A DNA stretch of 64,000 nucleotides. Source: Symbiodinium sp. CCMP2592 (Eukaryota; Sar; Dinophyceae; Suessiales; Symbiodiniaceae). The position numbers and the translations under genes are program-made. The stretch spans positions 486,750 to 550,749 of the forward strand of contig CAJNDT010003402.1 in the NCBI GenBank assembly GCA_905221615.1. Direction: 5' to 3'. The notes below the pieces were generated by a model that was given only the letters and a program-made list of their open reading frames with translations, made no database searches and was not told the origin of the DNA. Below are positions 1 through 9,790 of this stretch, piece after piece (the first letter of the stretch is position 1; each line of letters begins with the position of its first letter).

Positions 1-1823
1 CTTGGGGTTTACACTCGGCCCAATATTTCAGAAGTCTTAAGTCTGAGGTGTGCGATGGAGGAATCTAGGGCCCTCAGTGTTGATGCTGTGCTCCATGTCA
101 CATCTGTTTGCACAGTTTGTACATATCTAAGTTAAGCTATTTGGAGTCATGTGTACAGAATAATACTGATAGCGCAGACTCCTATGCATAATGCAGTTCT
201 GCGGTGTGCAGATCTGCAATGAACGCGGTCTTCAGGTTTGAGGTTTTAGACCCTGCAAGTACCAAGAGCGAACAACCCCACACGCTCGACCCCCTGTGCC
301 CGAAAACCTAGTTCATAAAAACACATATCTCACATCCCTACAAGCAAGTGGCTCGACCCACAACAGCTTTCTCATCTATCAAACCGTCGTTACTGTCCTA
401 CGTCAGCCAGAGACTTCGTGCCGTATTTCGGTGTCTAATTTTCCTAGGCGTATGGGAAGTTTTCTAAACTTAGGGTCCAGAATACGCCGCTCCTTCCCAC
501 AGGACGCAGTTTTAGGGCTTAGCGCTGGCAGCCCATGAACCCGAATCCGATGTAACAATAACATGTATCTTCAAGAGGTCTCGCAACCCTACACACTGGA
601 AAAATTAAGCAAGATTGCCCCTGCTAAAAGCACTGCCCGAATCTTCAAGTCACCTGAATTAAGTCCCGGGCCGTCCCTGCAGCTCCGGTCGCTGGGCGAA
701 CCAGTCCACTTCCGTCGAAGGTCCACATGATCTTGGCTTCAGCTTGCAGTTTCGGGGCGCAGGGTTCCATTTTTAAAGCTATATTACGCTGTATAACTAG
801 AATTATATCGCGTGGTCCATCGGAAATTTTGTAAGCCTTAGGGGAGGGGGATCTTGGAGACTGGAGCTGCTAATGTTATTGGCTTAGATCTGAAAAGAAC
901 CGTTTCTTATCGTTAAAGACTCAGCGGACATGTATGTAGAAACCTTCATAAGAAACCCCAAAAAGCAGGCTTTTTCGGGTACACGTATTGTTTAGGGCTT
1001 AATACTTCGAGGTTGGGCTTGAAAGAGGTTTGTTGGCTTCTGGGTTGCCCTCAGTTTTTGGTAAACTACCTTGTGCATGAATCCCTTGAACAAGTGCCTA
1101 AACCGATCTGCCTTTCCTTCGTTGGCGACCGTGATAACGGGCTTACTAGTACCTCACAACTACCCTTTGATGGTTACGTACGATCCTAAACCCGAAACCC
1201 CTGAACCCCTAAACCCTAAACCCTAAACCCTGTCAACAGCTCAAGGCTTCAGGCTCTCCGTATTCAGGGATCTCTCCCCAGGTGTCAGCTGATCAGAACT
1301 AGCTCGGGCTTGCCGGATCGTGGGAAGGGTTATGCATGGATGGTGTGCAGAGTTTGGGGGTTAGGGGTTGGGGTTCTGGGCTTCAAATGGCTTGTACCAC
1401 CCTCATACCAGTAAAGACCCTGGAAGCCATGATAAGGCCTTGCCACATCCGGTTTAGGGCTTGAGGGTTCAAGTTTAAAGGAAAGTGTACTATTACAATG
1501 TCTCCCCTGCTACAGAGGCTGGGCCCAAGGCCACACCCTCGCCATTGCGCACATTCTGCAGCCCGTGCTTGTCCATGAGCTCCTCCACATCTGAAAGCTG
1601 AGCGCCGTAAGCAGCCCCTAAACGCCGAAAGCCTGCTACAACAAGTCCCAAACACACATCGCAATGCTTGTGGCCGTCATTATAACAAGATCGTACCTAA
1701 ATGTGCAGTGCGCGCAGAGGAGCGGAACAACCACAAAGACAGGTAGGTTTAGAGGACGCAAAAAGAAGTTCAGGTCTGGTGTTTAGGGGGTTTGATTTCG
1801 AACGTGCACAGGTCTTGTAACCA
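1..1823. other. No supported gene; telomere-like background DNA
   Basis: I see no convincing gene here. The stretch contains scattered degenerate CCCTAAA heptamers (clearest at about 1194-1232) and short open frames with no recognisable protein features. The frames on the minus strand at 1383-1664 and 1697-1933 are Cys/Arg-rich or run into the TIR element at 1824-1921 and do not look coding. Confidence 0.5.
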
Positions 1824-1921
1824 AGAGGGTCCATATGTACTACCATTTTGGAATTGGCTCCCAAAAGACCATCCCCATTATGACTTTTGGGACCCAATAG
1901 TATGGTATATGGACCCTCTGG
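1824..1921. mobile_element. TIR element, family 5 (single copy seen)
   Basis: The two ends form an inverted repeat: the left end begins GAGGGTCCATAT and the right end finishes ATATGGACCCTC. The centre also pairs partly (CCAAAAG against CTTTTGGG). The size and layout match the other TIR elements of this window. Only one copy of this family is visible. Confidence 0.6.
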
Positions 1922-2130
1922 ATGAAGAAACATGAACCTAATTAGAATAGGGTTCTGGGCCCCTTATACTATAACAATAAGTACAATCAGGAACCCCGCC
2001 TTTGCGTAGACACCAGAGCGGTAGCCCACGGTGCAGTAAGGTACCTCACTAGCGTACGATCGACGGAATCGTTGTGCGAAGCAGTTTGGGTGCAGGGAGT
2101 CGGGCTCGGGTCAACAAGGCGGCCTCCCCA

Positions 2131-2236
2131 AATGGGAGTTTCCGCAAATAGGGGACCCTACTATGGTGCCCTAAATACCAGGATCATTATTATAAGGACC
2201 CCAAAATGAGTGTACAATTTTCGGAAACTCCCAAAT
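2131..2236. mobile_element. TIR element, family 4, copy 1
   Basis: The inverted ends are AATGGGAGTTTCCG on the left and CGGAAACTCCCAAAT on the right. The interior carries ACCCTACTATGGTGCCCTAAAT and a TTATAAGGACCCC block. A second copy lies at about 18757-18866 and a half copy at about 26383-26435, so this is a dispersed repeat and not a chance palindrome. Confidence 0.7.
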
Positions 2237-4198
2237 TGCAACAGGACTTGAGGTCCTAAACACTAAACGCAGAACACCTATAGACCGCAAACACAAAGTT
2301 TGAAAACCCCGAAACCCGAAACTCATGCTCCTGCACCCCTGATGCTAAACACGTTGCTCCCAAAAACGGAGAAACAAAAACAACCGCGCACCCTAAACCG
2401 TGCAGCATTAGCTGCACCCGACGATGTGAGCAGCAAACTGGACAAATTCGTGCACCCCGAGATGGTTTAAGCCAACCACCGGTTGATGCGGATTCTTGAC
2501 CGTCTCGCTATGCTACAGACTGATTCCTCGACAAACGTGAGTCCCAAGGTACGTAGTAGAACAAGCAGAAGTGCTCAAGGCTGTGTCATGGAAACCAGAT
2601 CAAAAGAAGCTGGAACGTTGATGTTTTCTGAACTGTAACGCAAAGAACTTTGGGAACTGGAGCCCACTGCCTCCAGTATCGACCTTGTAGCTTTCTGGCC
2701 TCTACTATAGTTCTTTTAGACCATTGGGGTTTTGCGTGCAAGGCTTGGGGCCTGTCGAACTTTAAACGCTGCAAGCCTCCGAGCCTGAACCACAAAGCCC
2801 GTCCCGAATCCACACCGACCTGATTCTTCAACTCGCTGTAGGTCTTGGGTTTTGGGGTTGGAGTTGCGGTTTATAGGTTTGGGCAGAGGAATTAGGGTTT
2901 AGATCTTGAGTCTCGGCTTAAGGTCTCGACCGCAAAATCCCCCCAGATCCCCGAAGGCCCTCAGCCCTGAACTGCCCGGCATCCGAGTTTCGAGGGTTCC
3001 GGATGATCCGAACAAGCCACCCTCAGCCCTAAGCCCCCTCTATTGGGCAGCTCTGGGAAGCTCTCTGTAATGGTTATGACTTCTGTTCGCGCCCGCTAAA
3101 GAATCACATGTGCATACGTCTCTGATTTACGAGAGAAACCCCTACCGGATGCCTGAGAAATCCGTGAACCTGAAACCCCCTCACAAAGGCCCATTTAAGG
3201 AAGTACAGTCCCCTACCCCCTCCCCCCTACCCCCCAAAGGGTCCCTATGAATGAATGTGCAAGGGGCAACTAGCGGCTGTGGATCTGCAGCTCGAAGGCC
3301 AGGCAAGAGCTGCGACTCGAAGTGTTCCTGAAACGCGCTCCCAAAGGGCCCAAGACCCGTTCATCCGGGCATAGTGCGAAAATCTCGTATAGAATTGCCT
3401 TATCTTGCGAGGCACTGTCCTTAACAGAGAGGGATTGTGGTCTTTGCGCTCTCGCAGCTTCTAGGATGTCGCAAGGTTTTCTAGAGTTCTGATAGGCACA
3501 GGGTTTAAGGATTTTGTCTTTAGGGTCTCAGGATCGAGCTTCAGACTAAACCCTAAACCCCAAACCCCCTGATACAGTGTCTACCGGCCCAACGCTGACT
3601 CCAATCTCTACAAGAACTGCCTTGCTTTCAGAATTGTAGAGTTGTTCTGAAGAAGATCTTTTTGAAAGGCGGCTTCGGGTTTGAGATGGTATGAGGCTTC
3701 CGTTCCTCCTTGGGCGTCGTTGTAGCAAGGATCCTCTCCTCTATTCCGTGTAAATTCCGGAGCATCCCGTATAGTTTCGGTTCTCTGTTGGGGGGTAGGT
3801 TGCGCAAGGACTTGAAACTTTTCATGGCGTTCGCAAGGTGTTCATGTTACAGGGTTGTATTTGGCGTTGAAGGGGATCTTTTGAGTTTGATATGGTTTGT
3901 TGACGACGTTCTGCGGGATGTTAACAGGGCGTTTTCGAATTTCATGTATGGTTTAGTGCGACTTATGGATCCTAAATCGAAGTCCTAGGGGTTTGCAAGC
4001 GCGGGCCCAGATCGTCGTCATGACAGTTTACAGGTGCTCACCACGAGAAGCTGTTCCATAATGCGCCATAATTCTTGACTCGGGTGCCCCCTGCTGCACG
4101 TCAGAAAGCCCTATGTATCATCCACCCAAGCTTGATTTGCTTCTTTCTGTGCGAACACCACTGCTTGCGCCGAGCCGGCTCACGCGGAGCGAAACAAG
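2237..4198. other. No supported gene
   Basis: Mixed sequence with scattered telomere-like words (for example near 3546-3570). A 92-codon plus-strand frame at 3710-3988 and short minus-strand frames opposite it are open, but I recognise no domain, splice pattern or composition that would support any of them. Confidence 0.4.
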
Positions 4199-4323
4199 CT
4201 ACTTAAAAGATCATGGGACTTAGTAGCTAGGGTTATAATTAGGGTAAATATACTTATAACATCTTATAACCCCAATTAAGGTACTTATAACCTCACTTAC
4301 TAAGTCCCATGATCCTCCAAGTA
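4199..4323. mobile_element. TIR element, family 1, copy 1
   Basis: The left end reads CTACTTAAAAGATCATGGGA and the right end is its inverted counterpart, finishing CCCATGATCCTCCAAGTA. The interior has the family signature GGTTATAATTAGGG and CCCCAATTAAGGTACTTATAA. Four other complete copies lie at about 17823, 20058, 21875 and 25369. Partial ends occur at 51417, 56853 and 56950. Confidence 0.85.
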
Positions 4324-4526
4324 CTAAACCCTCAACTCCTCGGTTTGGGAAGACGACGCTTTGGTTAACGTGCGAGAACCATCCTTCTCTCCACCAGAAT
4401 TCAAAAATGCTTCAATGTATGCCTATGCACAACAGCAGTGCTATCCCGACATGGGATCGCAGCTTTCCAGCTGTGTGGCCACATCAAAGCCTCCAACCGA
4501 TCGTAAACATGAACTTTTTCAGGTGT

Positions 4527-5723
4527 TTAGGAATCCCACTTTTCGAGTGCTGCGTCTATACGCCGTGATAAGTCGCTGAGCTCGACACCGAGGTCCCTGA
4601 ACTCGTTCAAGGTCAGCTTGGCGGCTTCAATGCCTGGGTTCTTGTTACTAATCTAAATTACCATACTAAGGAAACCATATTATTTAGTATAGATCCCTAT
4701 TAACTATGGTAACTTCAAACTAAATTCCTTAACAAGAACCCAGATGCGTTCCGGGGCCTCGTCCTGGATTAGCTGAAGCGCATCCATGATCTCTGCTGGC
4801 CGCCAGCTGGCTGCAAGCGGCTTCTGTAGAATGGCACCCAGGTAAGCGTCTGCGAATGGTGGATTGGGCTGAATCCCCATCCTTCGCATGTCTGCATATG
4901 CAGCAAGGGCCTTCTCCAGCGGCGCTGCACCGTAAGCCCCTACAAGGCAAGAAAAGGTCACGATGTTGGGTTCCAGTCCCAGTGTTGCGGTCAAGTTAAA
5001 CAGCCGTTCAGCTGTCTTGTACATGACACCTCCGGCGGTCCAGCAGGCACGGATGGCATTCGTGACGTGAGCGATATTGATACTGACGTTTGTCTGGGTC
5101 ATGTAATTCAACACCAAAAGAGCCGATTCAACATCCCCTTCTTCTGCAGCAGCATCTATTCGTGCTGCTGCCAAAGGCTCATTCACCTCACATGCCGGAT
5201 TGTTTCGAGCTTCCTCCCAAAGCGCTTTGACAGTCGCGTTGCGCCCCAACTTTGCGAATATCTTGAGAGCTGCTGAGTAGGTGGCTGATGTTTTCGTGAT
5301 AGCCATATCGCATAAACTATCAAAGATATCAGCGCCTGCTTTGTATTGCACACACTCTACGGATGTATGCAAGACCGCGTTGAAAACCTGAATTTCGGCT
5401 CCAGTATAAGACGCATACAAAGACTTGACTTTTATCCAGTCCCCAGCTCCACGAGCCAGCTGAATGCTTTCGAGCACATCTGCTCCTTCCCTGCTCAGCA
5501 CAGAATTCTTGTGCGAAGCTTTCGTGTGCAGCTCAAGTCCGTCGCGCTTGCGCAGCGACCGCACACTGCCTTGTCCACGAAGGGCAAAGTTGACCTGAGA
5601 AGAACACATCGGCAGCACAAAAGCGGCCAGAAGAGTCAGGACCGTTAGCAAGCGCCTTACCCTGGAGGCGGCCATGACGGTAGCACGAACGATGGACTTC
5701 CGGCGCCAAACTGCTGAAGCCAT
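4527..5723 (-). CDS. PPR-repeat protein with N-terminal leader, two exons
   Basis: This is a pentatricopeptide-repeat protein, probably an organelle RNA-binding factor. Exon 1 is 5723-4748 and exon 2 is 4633-4527; together they make 361 codons including TAA. Residues 1-20 are basic and 23-41 are a hydrophobic stretch, then SSQVNFALRG. This resembles a signal peptide followed by a transit region with a Phe near its start, as in plastid-directed proteins of algae with complex plastids, so plastid import is an inference. Four degenerate 34-37 residue helical repeats occupy about 146-287; the last is the most typical, with NIVTFSCLVGAYG and YADMRRMGIQPN. The start is the first ATG; a second ATG at residue 17 is also possible. 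The unspliced frame would instead end in about 14 residues encoded by the TIR element. No similar gene adjoins it on this strand. Repeat identity is firm; the RNA target is unknown. Confidence 0.82.
4634..4747 (-). mobile_element. Introner-like intron made of a TIR element (family 6) in the PPR gene
   Basis: On the minus strand this 114-nt segment begins GCATCTGGGTTCTTGTTA and ends TAACAAGAACCCAG. Its ends form an inverted repeat (TGGGTTCTTGTTA). The exon before it ends GAAC and the exon after it starts GCAT, so GCAT is repeated at both junctions, as expected for a target-site duplication. Read as a GC-AG intron, its removal joins the two exons in frame with no stop and a total length divisible by three. 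That length agreement and the coding quality of exon 2 (acidic/leucine-rich, ending in TAA) are direct evidence. The insertion origin is inference. Confidence 0.8.
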
Positions 5724-6157
5724 GGCTCAATGCGCCTCTGGTGAAAGCCTGGGTTTCTGAGCAGTTGATGCGGTAGCGTGCGCAAACATTAGCGCATGTC
5801 TCTGTCTGGTTGGCATGCCCCCCTTCCGCGACCAAATTCAGCACGTTTCACCCATGCCTTCTTAAAGCCTGTGGCCAACCTGAAAGCCCGACACTGTGAT
5901 TGAACTAAAGCCAGTCGCGAGTGAAAAAGACCGGTTCACATGACCCGAAGCTTTGCCCATCGGTCGCCTTCGTCACGGAGCCGGGTATCATGGACACATC
6001 CATCTCCTGACAGGGTGGAGGACTTAGGTGCGGGGTTAGTGCTTGAAGGCTGGTGGGCTTCACGGCACACTGAGCAGCCCTATGGCACCTCATCAAAAAT
6101 CATTAAACCCATGGAGAAGCCTACAAATATCAAAGCGCTAGACTATACAGAACCAAA
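5724..6157. other. 5' flank of the PPR gene; no other gene seen
   Basis: This is the upstream side of the minus-strand PPR gene. I see no TATA box or other promoter element I could defend. In dinoflagellates mRNAs are usually trans-spliced, but I could not identify a particular acceptor site here. The overlapping open frames at 5905-6096 and 5940-6164 have no recognisable features. Confidence 0.35.
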
Positions 6158-6264
6158 GGGGTAGTTGTCAAAATCATGGTCCCTTTTGGGGTACCCTACA
6201 TATTAGGTGCCGTACTATATTAGGGACCCAAAAAGGGGACCCTAATTTTGACAAACACCCATAT
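6158..6264. mobile_element. TIR element, family 2, copy 1
   Basis: The left end is GGGTAGTTGTCAAAAT and the right end ATTTTGACAAACACCC. The centre contains TATTAGGTGCCGTACTATA. Copies 2 and 3 are at 20300-20408 and 20935-21034. Confidence 0.75.
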
Positions 6265-6789
6265 ATAGAACCCTAATAAGGAACCTCCTTAAACCCTAAA
6301 TCCTAAACCATAAACCGAACCCTAAACCCTAAACCCCTAGTTTTGATAACCACCTATCTATGCACAGGTCGACATCGAGTCCTCCTTGCACCGGACGTCA
6401 ACGAGGACCTGGGCTTCAGACACCCAGAGATGACTAGTTCTCTGAATTAGGGTCCCGTTTAGGGTTTAGGTTTAGGGCTTGGGGTTTAGGTTTAGGTTTA
6501 AGGTTTAGGGTTTAGGGTCCTTTTTACAAGAAAGTGGGGAAACCTGAAAAGAGACGCTAATTTAGAGAACTACCCCTATGCAAACCCCGACATGAATGAT
6601 GCATCCAACAAAGCGTTGCGAGTCCCTAAGCTAGACTCTGACACATGAGGCCCTGGACCCGAAACCGTAATCCCCAAACTCTGAACACCTGAACCTTCTA
6701 CTGTCAAACCCCTAAATCCTAAACCCTAAACCCCTAAGTACGTAGGACCTTTAGGTCCTATTTGGCGTAGGGCTTGCTCTGTGTCTTAA
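6265..6789. repeat. Telomere-like heptamers on both strands
   Basis: CCCTAAA-type words at about 6290-6350 and 6715-6740 flank TTTAGGG-type words at about 6455-6515. The orientation therefore switches twice within about 450 bp. No gene is seen. Confidence 0.6.
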
Positions 6790-7345
6790 TATATACTGTG
6801 TATATACGCAATTAAAAATTTAAAGAATTTAAAAAATTTAAAGGGGGTAAATCCTTTAAATTCTGAAATCGTCCGGAATTAAAAATTTAAAGAATTTAAA
6901 AAATTTAAAGGGGGTAAATCCTTTAAATTCTTTAAATTTTGAAATCGTCCGGAATTAAAAATTTAAAGAATTTAAAGAATTTAAAGAATTTATTTAAATC
7001 TCCAGCTCCAGCCCCAGCCCCCCAGCCTTCGACCCCAGCCCACGGGATTAAATTTTTTAAATTCTTTAAATTCTTTAAATTCTGAAATCGTCCGGAATTA
7101 AAAATTTAAAGAATTTAAAAAATTTAAAGGGAGTAAATCCTTTAAATTCTGAAATCGTCCGGAATTAAAAATTTAATGAATTTAAAAAATTTAAAGGGGG
7201 TAAATCTTTTAAATTCTGAAATCGTCCGGAATTAAAAATTTAAAGAATTTAAAAAATTTAAAGGGTGTAAATCCTTTAAATTCTTTAAATTTTGAAATCG
7301 TCCGGAATTAAAAATTTAAAGAATTTAAAGAATTTAAAGAATTTT
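6790..7345. repeat. AT-rich tandem array with a fixed CGTCCGGAATT motif
   Basis: Irregular units of about 60-77 bp alternate AATTTAAAGAATTTAAA with GTAAATCCTTTAAATTC. The invariant word GAAATCGTCCGGAATT recurs six times (about 6862, 6943, 7084, 7145, 7218 and 7294). The TTTAAA blocks are self-complementary. At 7000-7045 one unit is interrupted by a CCCCAGCC-rich segment like the one at 7365-7700. Confidence 0.75.
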
Positions 7346-7700
7346 AAAAATTTAAATCTTCAGCTCCAGCCCCAGCCCCAGCCCCCCAGCCTCCGACCCC
7401 AGCCCCAGCCCCCAGCCTCCGACCCCAGCCCCAGCCCCCAGCCCCAAACCCCCCAGCCCCACCCAGTCCTAGCCCCATCCCAGTTCCAGCCCCCCCGCCC
7501 CCACCCCGCCAGGGCCTGCGCCTGCCCCCAGCCTCCAGCCCAGCTGCCTTTTCGCCCACCCCCCCAGCCTCAGCCCCAGCCCCTAGGCAGCCTCACCCAG
7601 CCCCCAGCGAGGGGCGTTTATGGGGCAAAACCAAGCTTTGCAGCCCTGCCCAACCCCAGCCCAAGCCGAGGGAGGGCCCCAGCCCCCGGCGACACCCCTT
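7346..7700. repeat. CCCCAG-rich low-complexity tract
   Basis: The plus strand is built of CAGCCCC-like hexamers. The long open frames over it (Pro/Gln-rich on plus, Gly-rich on minus) are what such a composition gives by chance. I do not call a gene. Confidence 0.6.
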
Positions 7701-7739
7701 GCGATTTGATTTTGGAACGTATTGGTTGAAAAAACCTTT

Positions 7740-7871
7740 AGGCTAGTAATGGAGTTCTTACAAAACCTTAGTTAGGGGGACACCCCTTGCGATTCGTGTT
7801 TTTGAAACATATTTATTACACAAACCCTTAGGGTGACACCCCTTGCGATCCATGGTTTTCGGATCTGAGTT
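7740..7871. repeat. Left flank repeat of the 89-bp array (inverted relative to 9050-9400)
   Basis: Units read ACACCCCTTGCGATTCG and AAACCCTTAGGG. These are the reverse complement of the units at about 9050-9400 (ATCGCAAGGGGTGTCCCC with AAGGTTTTGT). The pair therefore brackets the 89-bp array in inverted orientation. Confidence 0.6.
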
Positions 7872-8750
7872 ACAGGTGTTTTGCTGGACCACAGGTCACT
7901 TCCGCCAGATTTTGCCAGCAGATGTGTGAAATCCCTAGCCCTTGTTTTCATGCGGTATTTACAGGTGTTTTGCTGGACCACAGGTCACTTCCGCCAGATT
8001 TTGCCAGCAGATGTGTGAAATCCCTAGCCCTTGTTTTCATGCGGTATTTACAGGTGTTTTGCTGGACCACAGGTCACTTCCGCCAGATTTTGCCAGCAGA
8101 TGTGTGAAATCCCTAGCCCTTGTTTTCATGCGGTATTTACAGGTGTTTTGCTGGACCACAGGTCACTTCCGCCAGATTTTGCCAGCAGATGTGTGAAATC
8201 CCTGGCCCTTGTTTTAACTCGGTATTACAGGACCACAGGTCACTTCCGCCAGATTTTGCCAGCAGATGTGTGAAATCCCTAGCCCTTGTTTTCATGCGGT
8301 ACTTACAGGTGTTTTGCTGGACCACAGGTCACTTCCGCCAGATTTTGCCAGCAGATGTGTGAAATCCCTAGCCCTTGTTTTCATGCGGTATTTACAGGTG
8401 TTTTGCTGGACCACAGGTCACTTCCGCCAGATTTTGCCAGCAGATGTGTGAAATCCCTAGCCCCTGCTTTAGCGCGGTATTTACAGGTGTTTTGCTGGAC
8501 CACAGGTCACTTCCGCCAGATTTTGCCAGCAGATGTGTGAAATCCCTAGTCCTTGTTTTCACGCGGTATTTACAGGTGTTTTGCTGGACCACAGGTCACT
8601 TCCGCCAGATTTTGCCAGCAGATGTGTGAAATCCCTAGCCCTTGTTTTCATGCGGTATTTACAGGTGTTTTGCTGGACCACAGGTCACTTCCGCCAGATT
8701 TTGCCAGCAGATGTGTGAAATCCCTAGCCCTTGTTTTAGCGCGATATTTA
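7872..8750. repeat. 89-bp tandem array, about 10 copies
   Basis: Units begin ACAGGTGTTTTGCTGGACCA at 7872, 7961, 8050, 8139, about 8228, 8306, 8395, 8484, 8573 and 8662, a spacing of 89 bp. The fifth unit has a short internal deletion. Differences between units are few and sit mostly in the last 20 bp (TTTTCATGCGGTATTT against TTTTAGCGCGGTATTT). Because 89 is not a multiple of three, the open frames shift from unit to unit, which argues against a repeat protein. Confidence 0.9.
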
Positions 8751-8799
8751 CATGCTTTCTGCTCGGTCCGGGCAGGGAAGGCTGGGCGTGCGGAAGCAG

Positions 8800-9050
8800 G
8801 CAGCCGTGCCCACCCACCCCGTCCCATCCCACCTCACTCCACCCCTTCTTCATCCACCTCATCATCTTCACTATCTTCCTCCTCCTCATCCTCCCATACC
8901 CCTCCCTCCCTCTCCCTATCCCTCCCACTACCCCCTCCCCTCACCTTCCTCACTCTCCCCCACCTCCACTCCCTCTACCTCTCCTCTTCCCCCTTCTCTC
9001 TCCTGGAATCTCCACCCTCCCCCACCCTCCCTTCTCTCCTTCTTAAATAT
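8800..9050. repeat. CT-rich low-complexity tract
   Basis: The plus strand is dominated by CCTCC and CACCTC words. Similar tracts follow at about 9405-9555 and 9820-10000. No gene is called; the Ser/Pro-rich open frames here reflect composition. Confidence 0.55.
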
Positions 9051-9400
9051 CCCCCTAAGGTTTTGTGAAAACTCAGATCCCAAAACCACAGATCTTAAGG
9101 GGTGTCCCCCTAAAGGTTTTCATGACAAGTAAGTGCAAAAAGCACAAATCGCAAGGGGTGTCCCCCTTAAGGTTTTGTGAAGATTCAAATCCCAAAACCA
9201 CAGATCTTAAGGGGTGTCCCCTAAAGGTTTTCATGACAAGTAAGTTCAAAAATCACAAATCGCAAGGGGTGTCGCCCTAATATTTTGTAAGAACTCAGAT
9301 CCAAAAATCACAGATCGCACGGGGTGTGCCCCTCTCAGGCTTTGTAAGAACTCAGATCCAAAAATCACACATCGCAAGGAGCGTCCCCCTAAAGGCGTTT
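9050..9400. repeat. Tandem array of about 55-bp units with GGGGTGTCCCC
   Basis: About six units alternate AAGGTTTTGTGAA, CAGATCCCAAAACCACAGATC and AAGGGGTGTCCCCC, with a variant block TTTTCATGACAAGTAAGT. The sequence is the inverse of the units left of the 89-bp array. Confidence 0.7.
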
Positions 9401-9579
9401 GTAAATGATCCACCCTGTCCCTCTCACTTGCCTCCTACCTCCCCCACTCCTAACTCATTCCTTCCCTTCGCATCTCATGTCTCCTCACCTCCCATCACTT
9501 TTTCTCCCATCCACTCATCTTCTTATCATCTTCTTATCACCTCCATCACTTTTTAATTTGTCTTATGGGGTCTATAGAG

Positions 9580-9790
9580 CCCATATAGAAAGCTTCATAG
9601 ATATATAAACCTTACAGATCCTCGAGATACAGAACTTGTAGGAACCGCTTATGTTTCCCACAAATGGAGTCCTTTATAAAAAATCTTTGAAAGATCGATT
9701 ATATGGAGCCCTCATACACAGTCTTTATATACTCCTTATAGAAATCTATAGATCCTTTGTACAAATCCCTGATATGGAACCCTTTGTAGA
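9580..9790. other. AT-richer spacer, no gene seen
   Basis: This unique-looking sequence contains repeated short words such as TATAGAG, CCTTTATA and CTATAGA, but no open frame worth calling. Confidence 0.4.

Noticed and set aside
4704..4747. Unspliced C-terminus of the PPR protein (ending about 14 residues into the TIR element)
   Set aside because: The residues come from the element's inverted repeat; splicing gives a longer, more protein-like end.
7292..7729. 145-codon Pro/Gln-rich frame
   Set aside because: Produced by the CCCCAG repeat; starts in the AT-rich array, with no domain.
7922..9068. Repeated ~30-residue 'protein' units in the 89-bp array
   Set aside because: The unit length is not a multiple of three, so every copy changes frame; no long frame follows the array.
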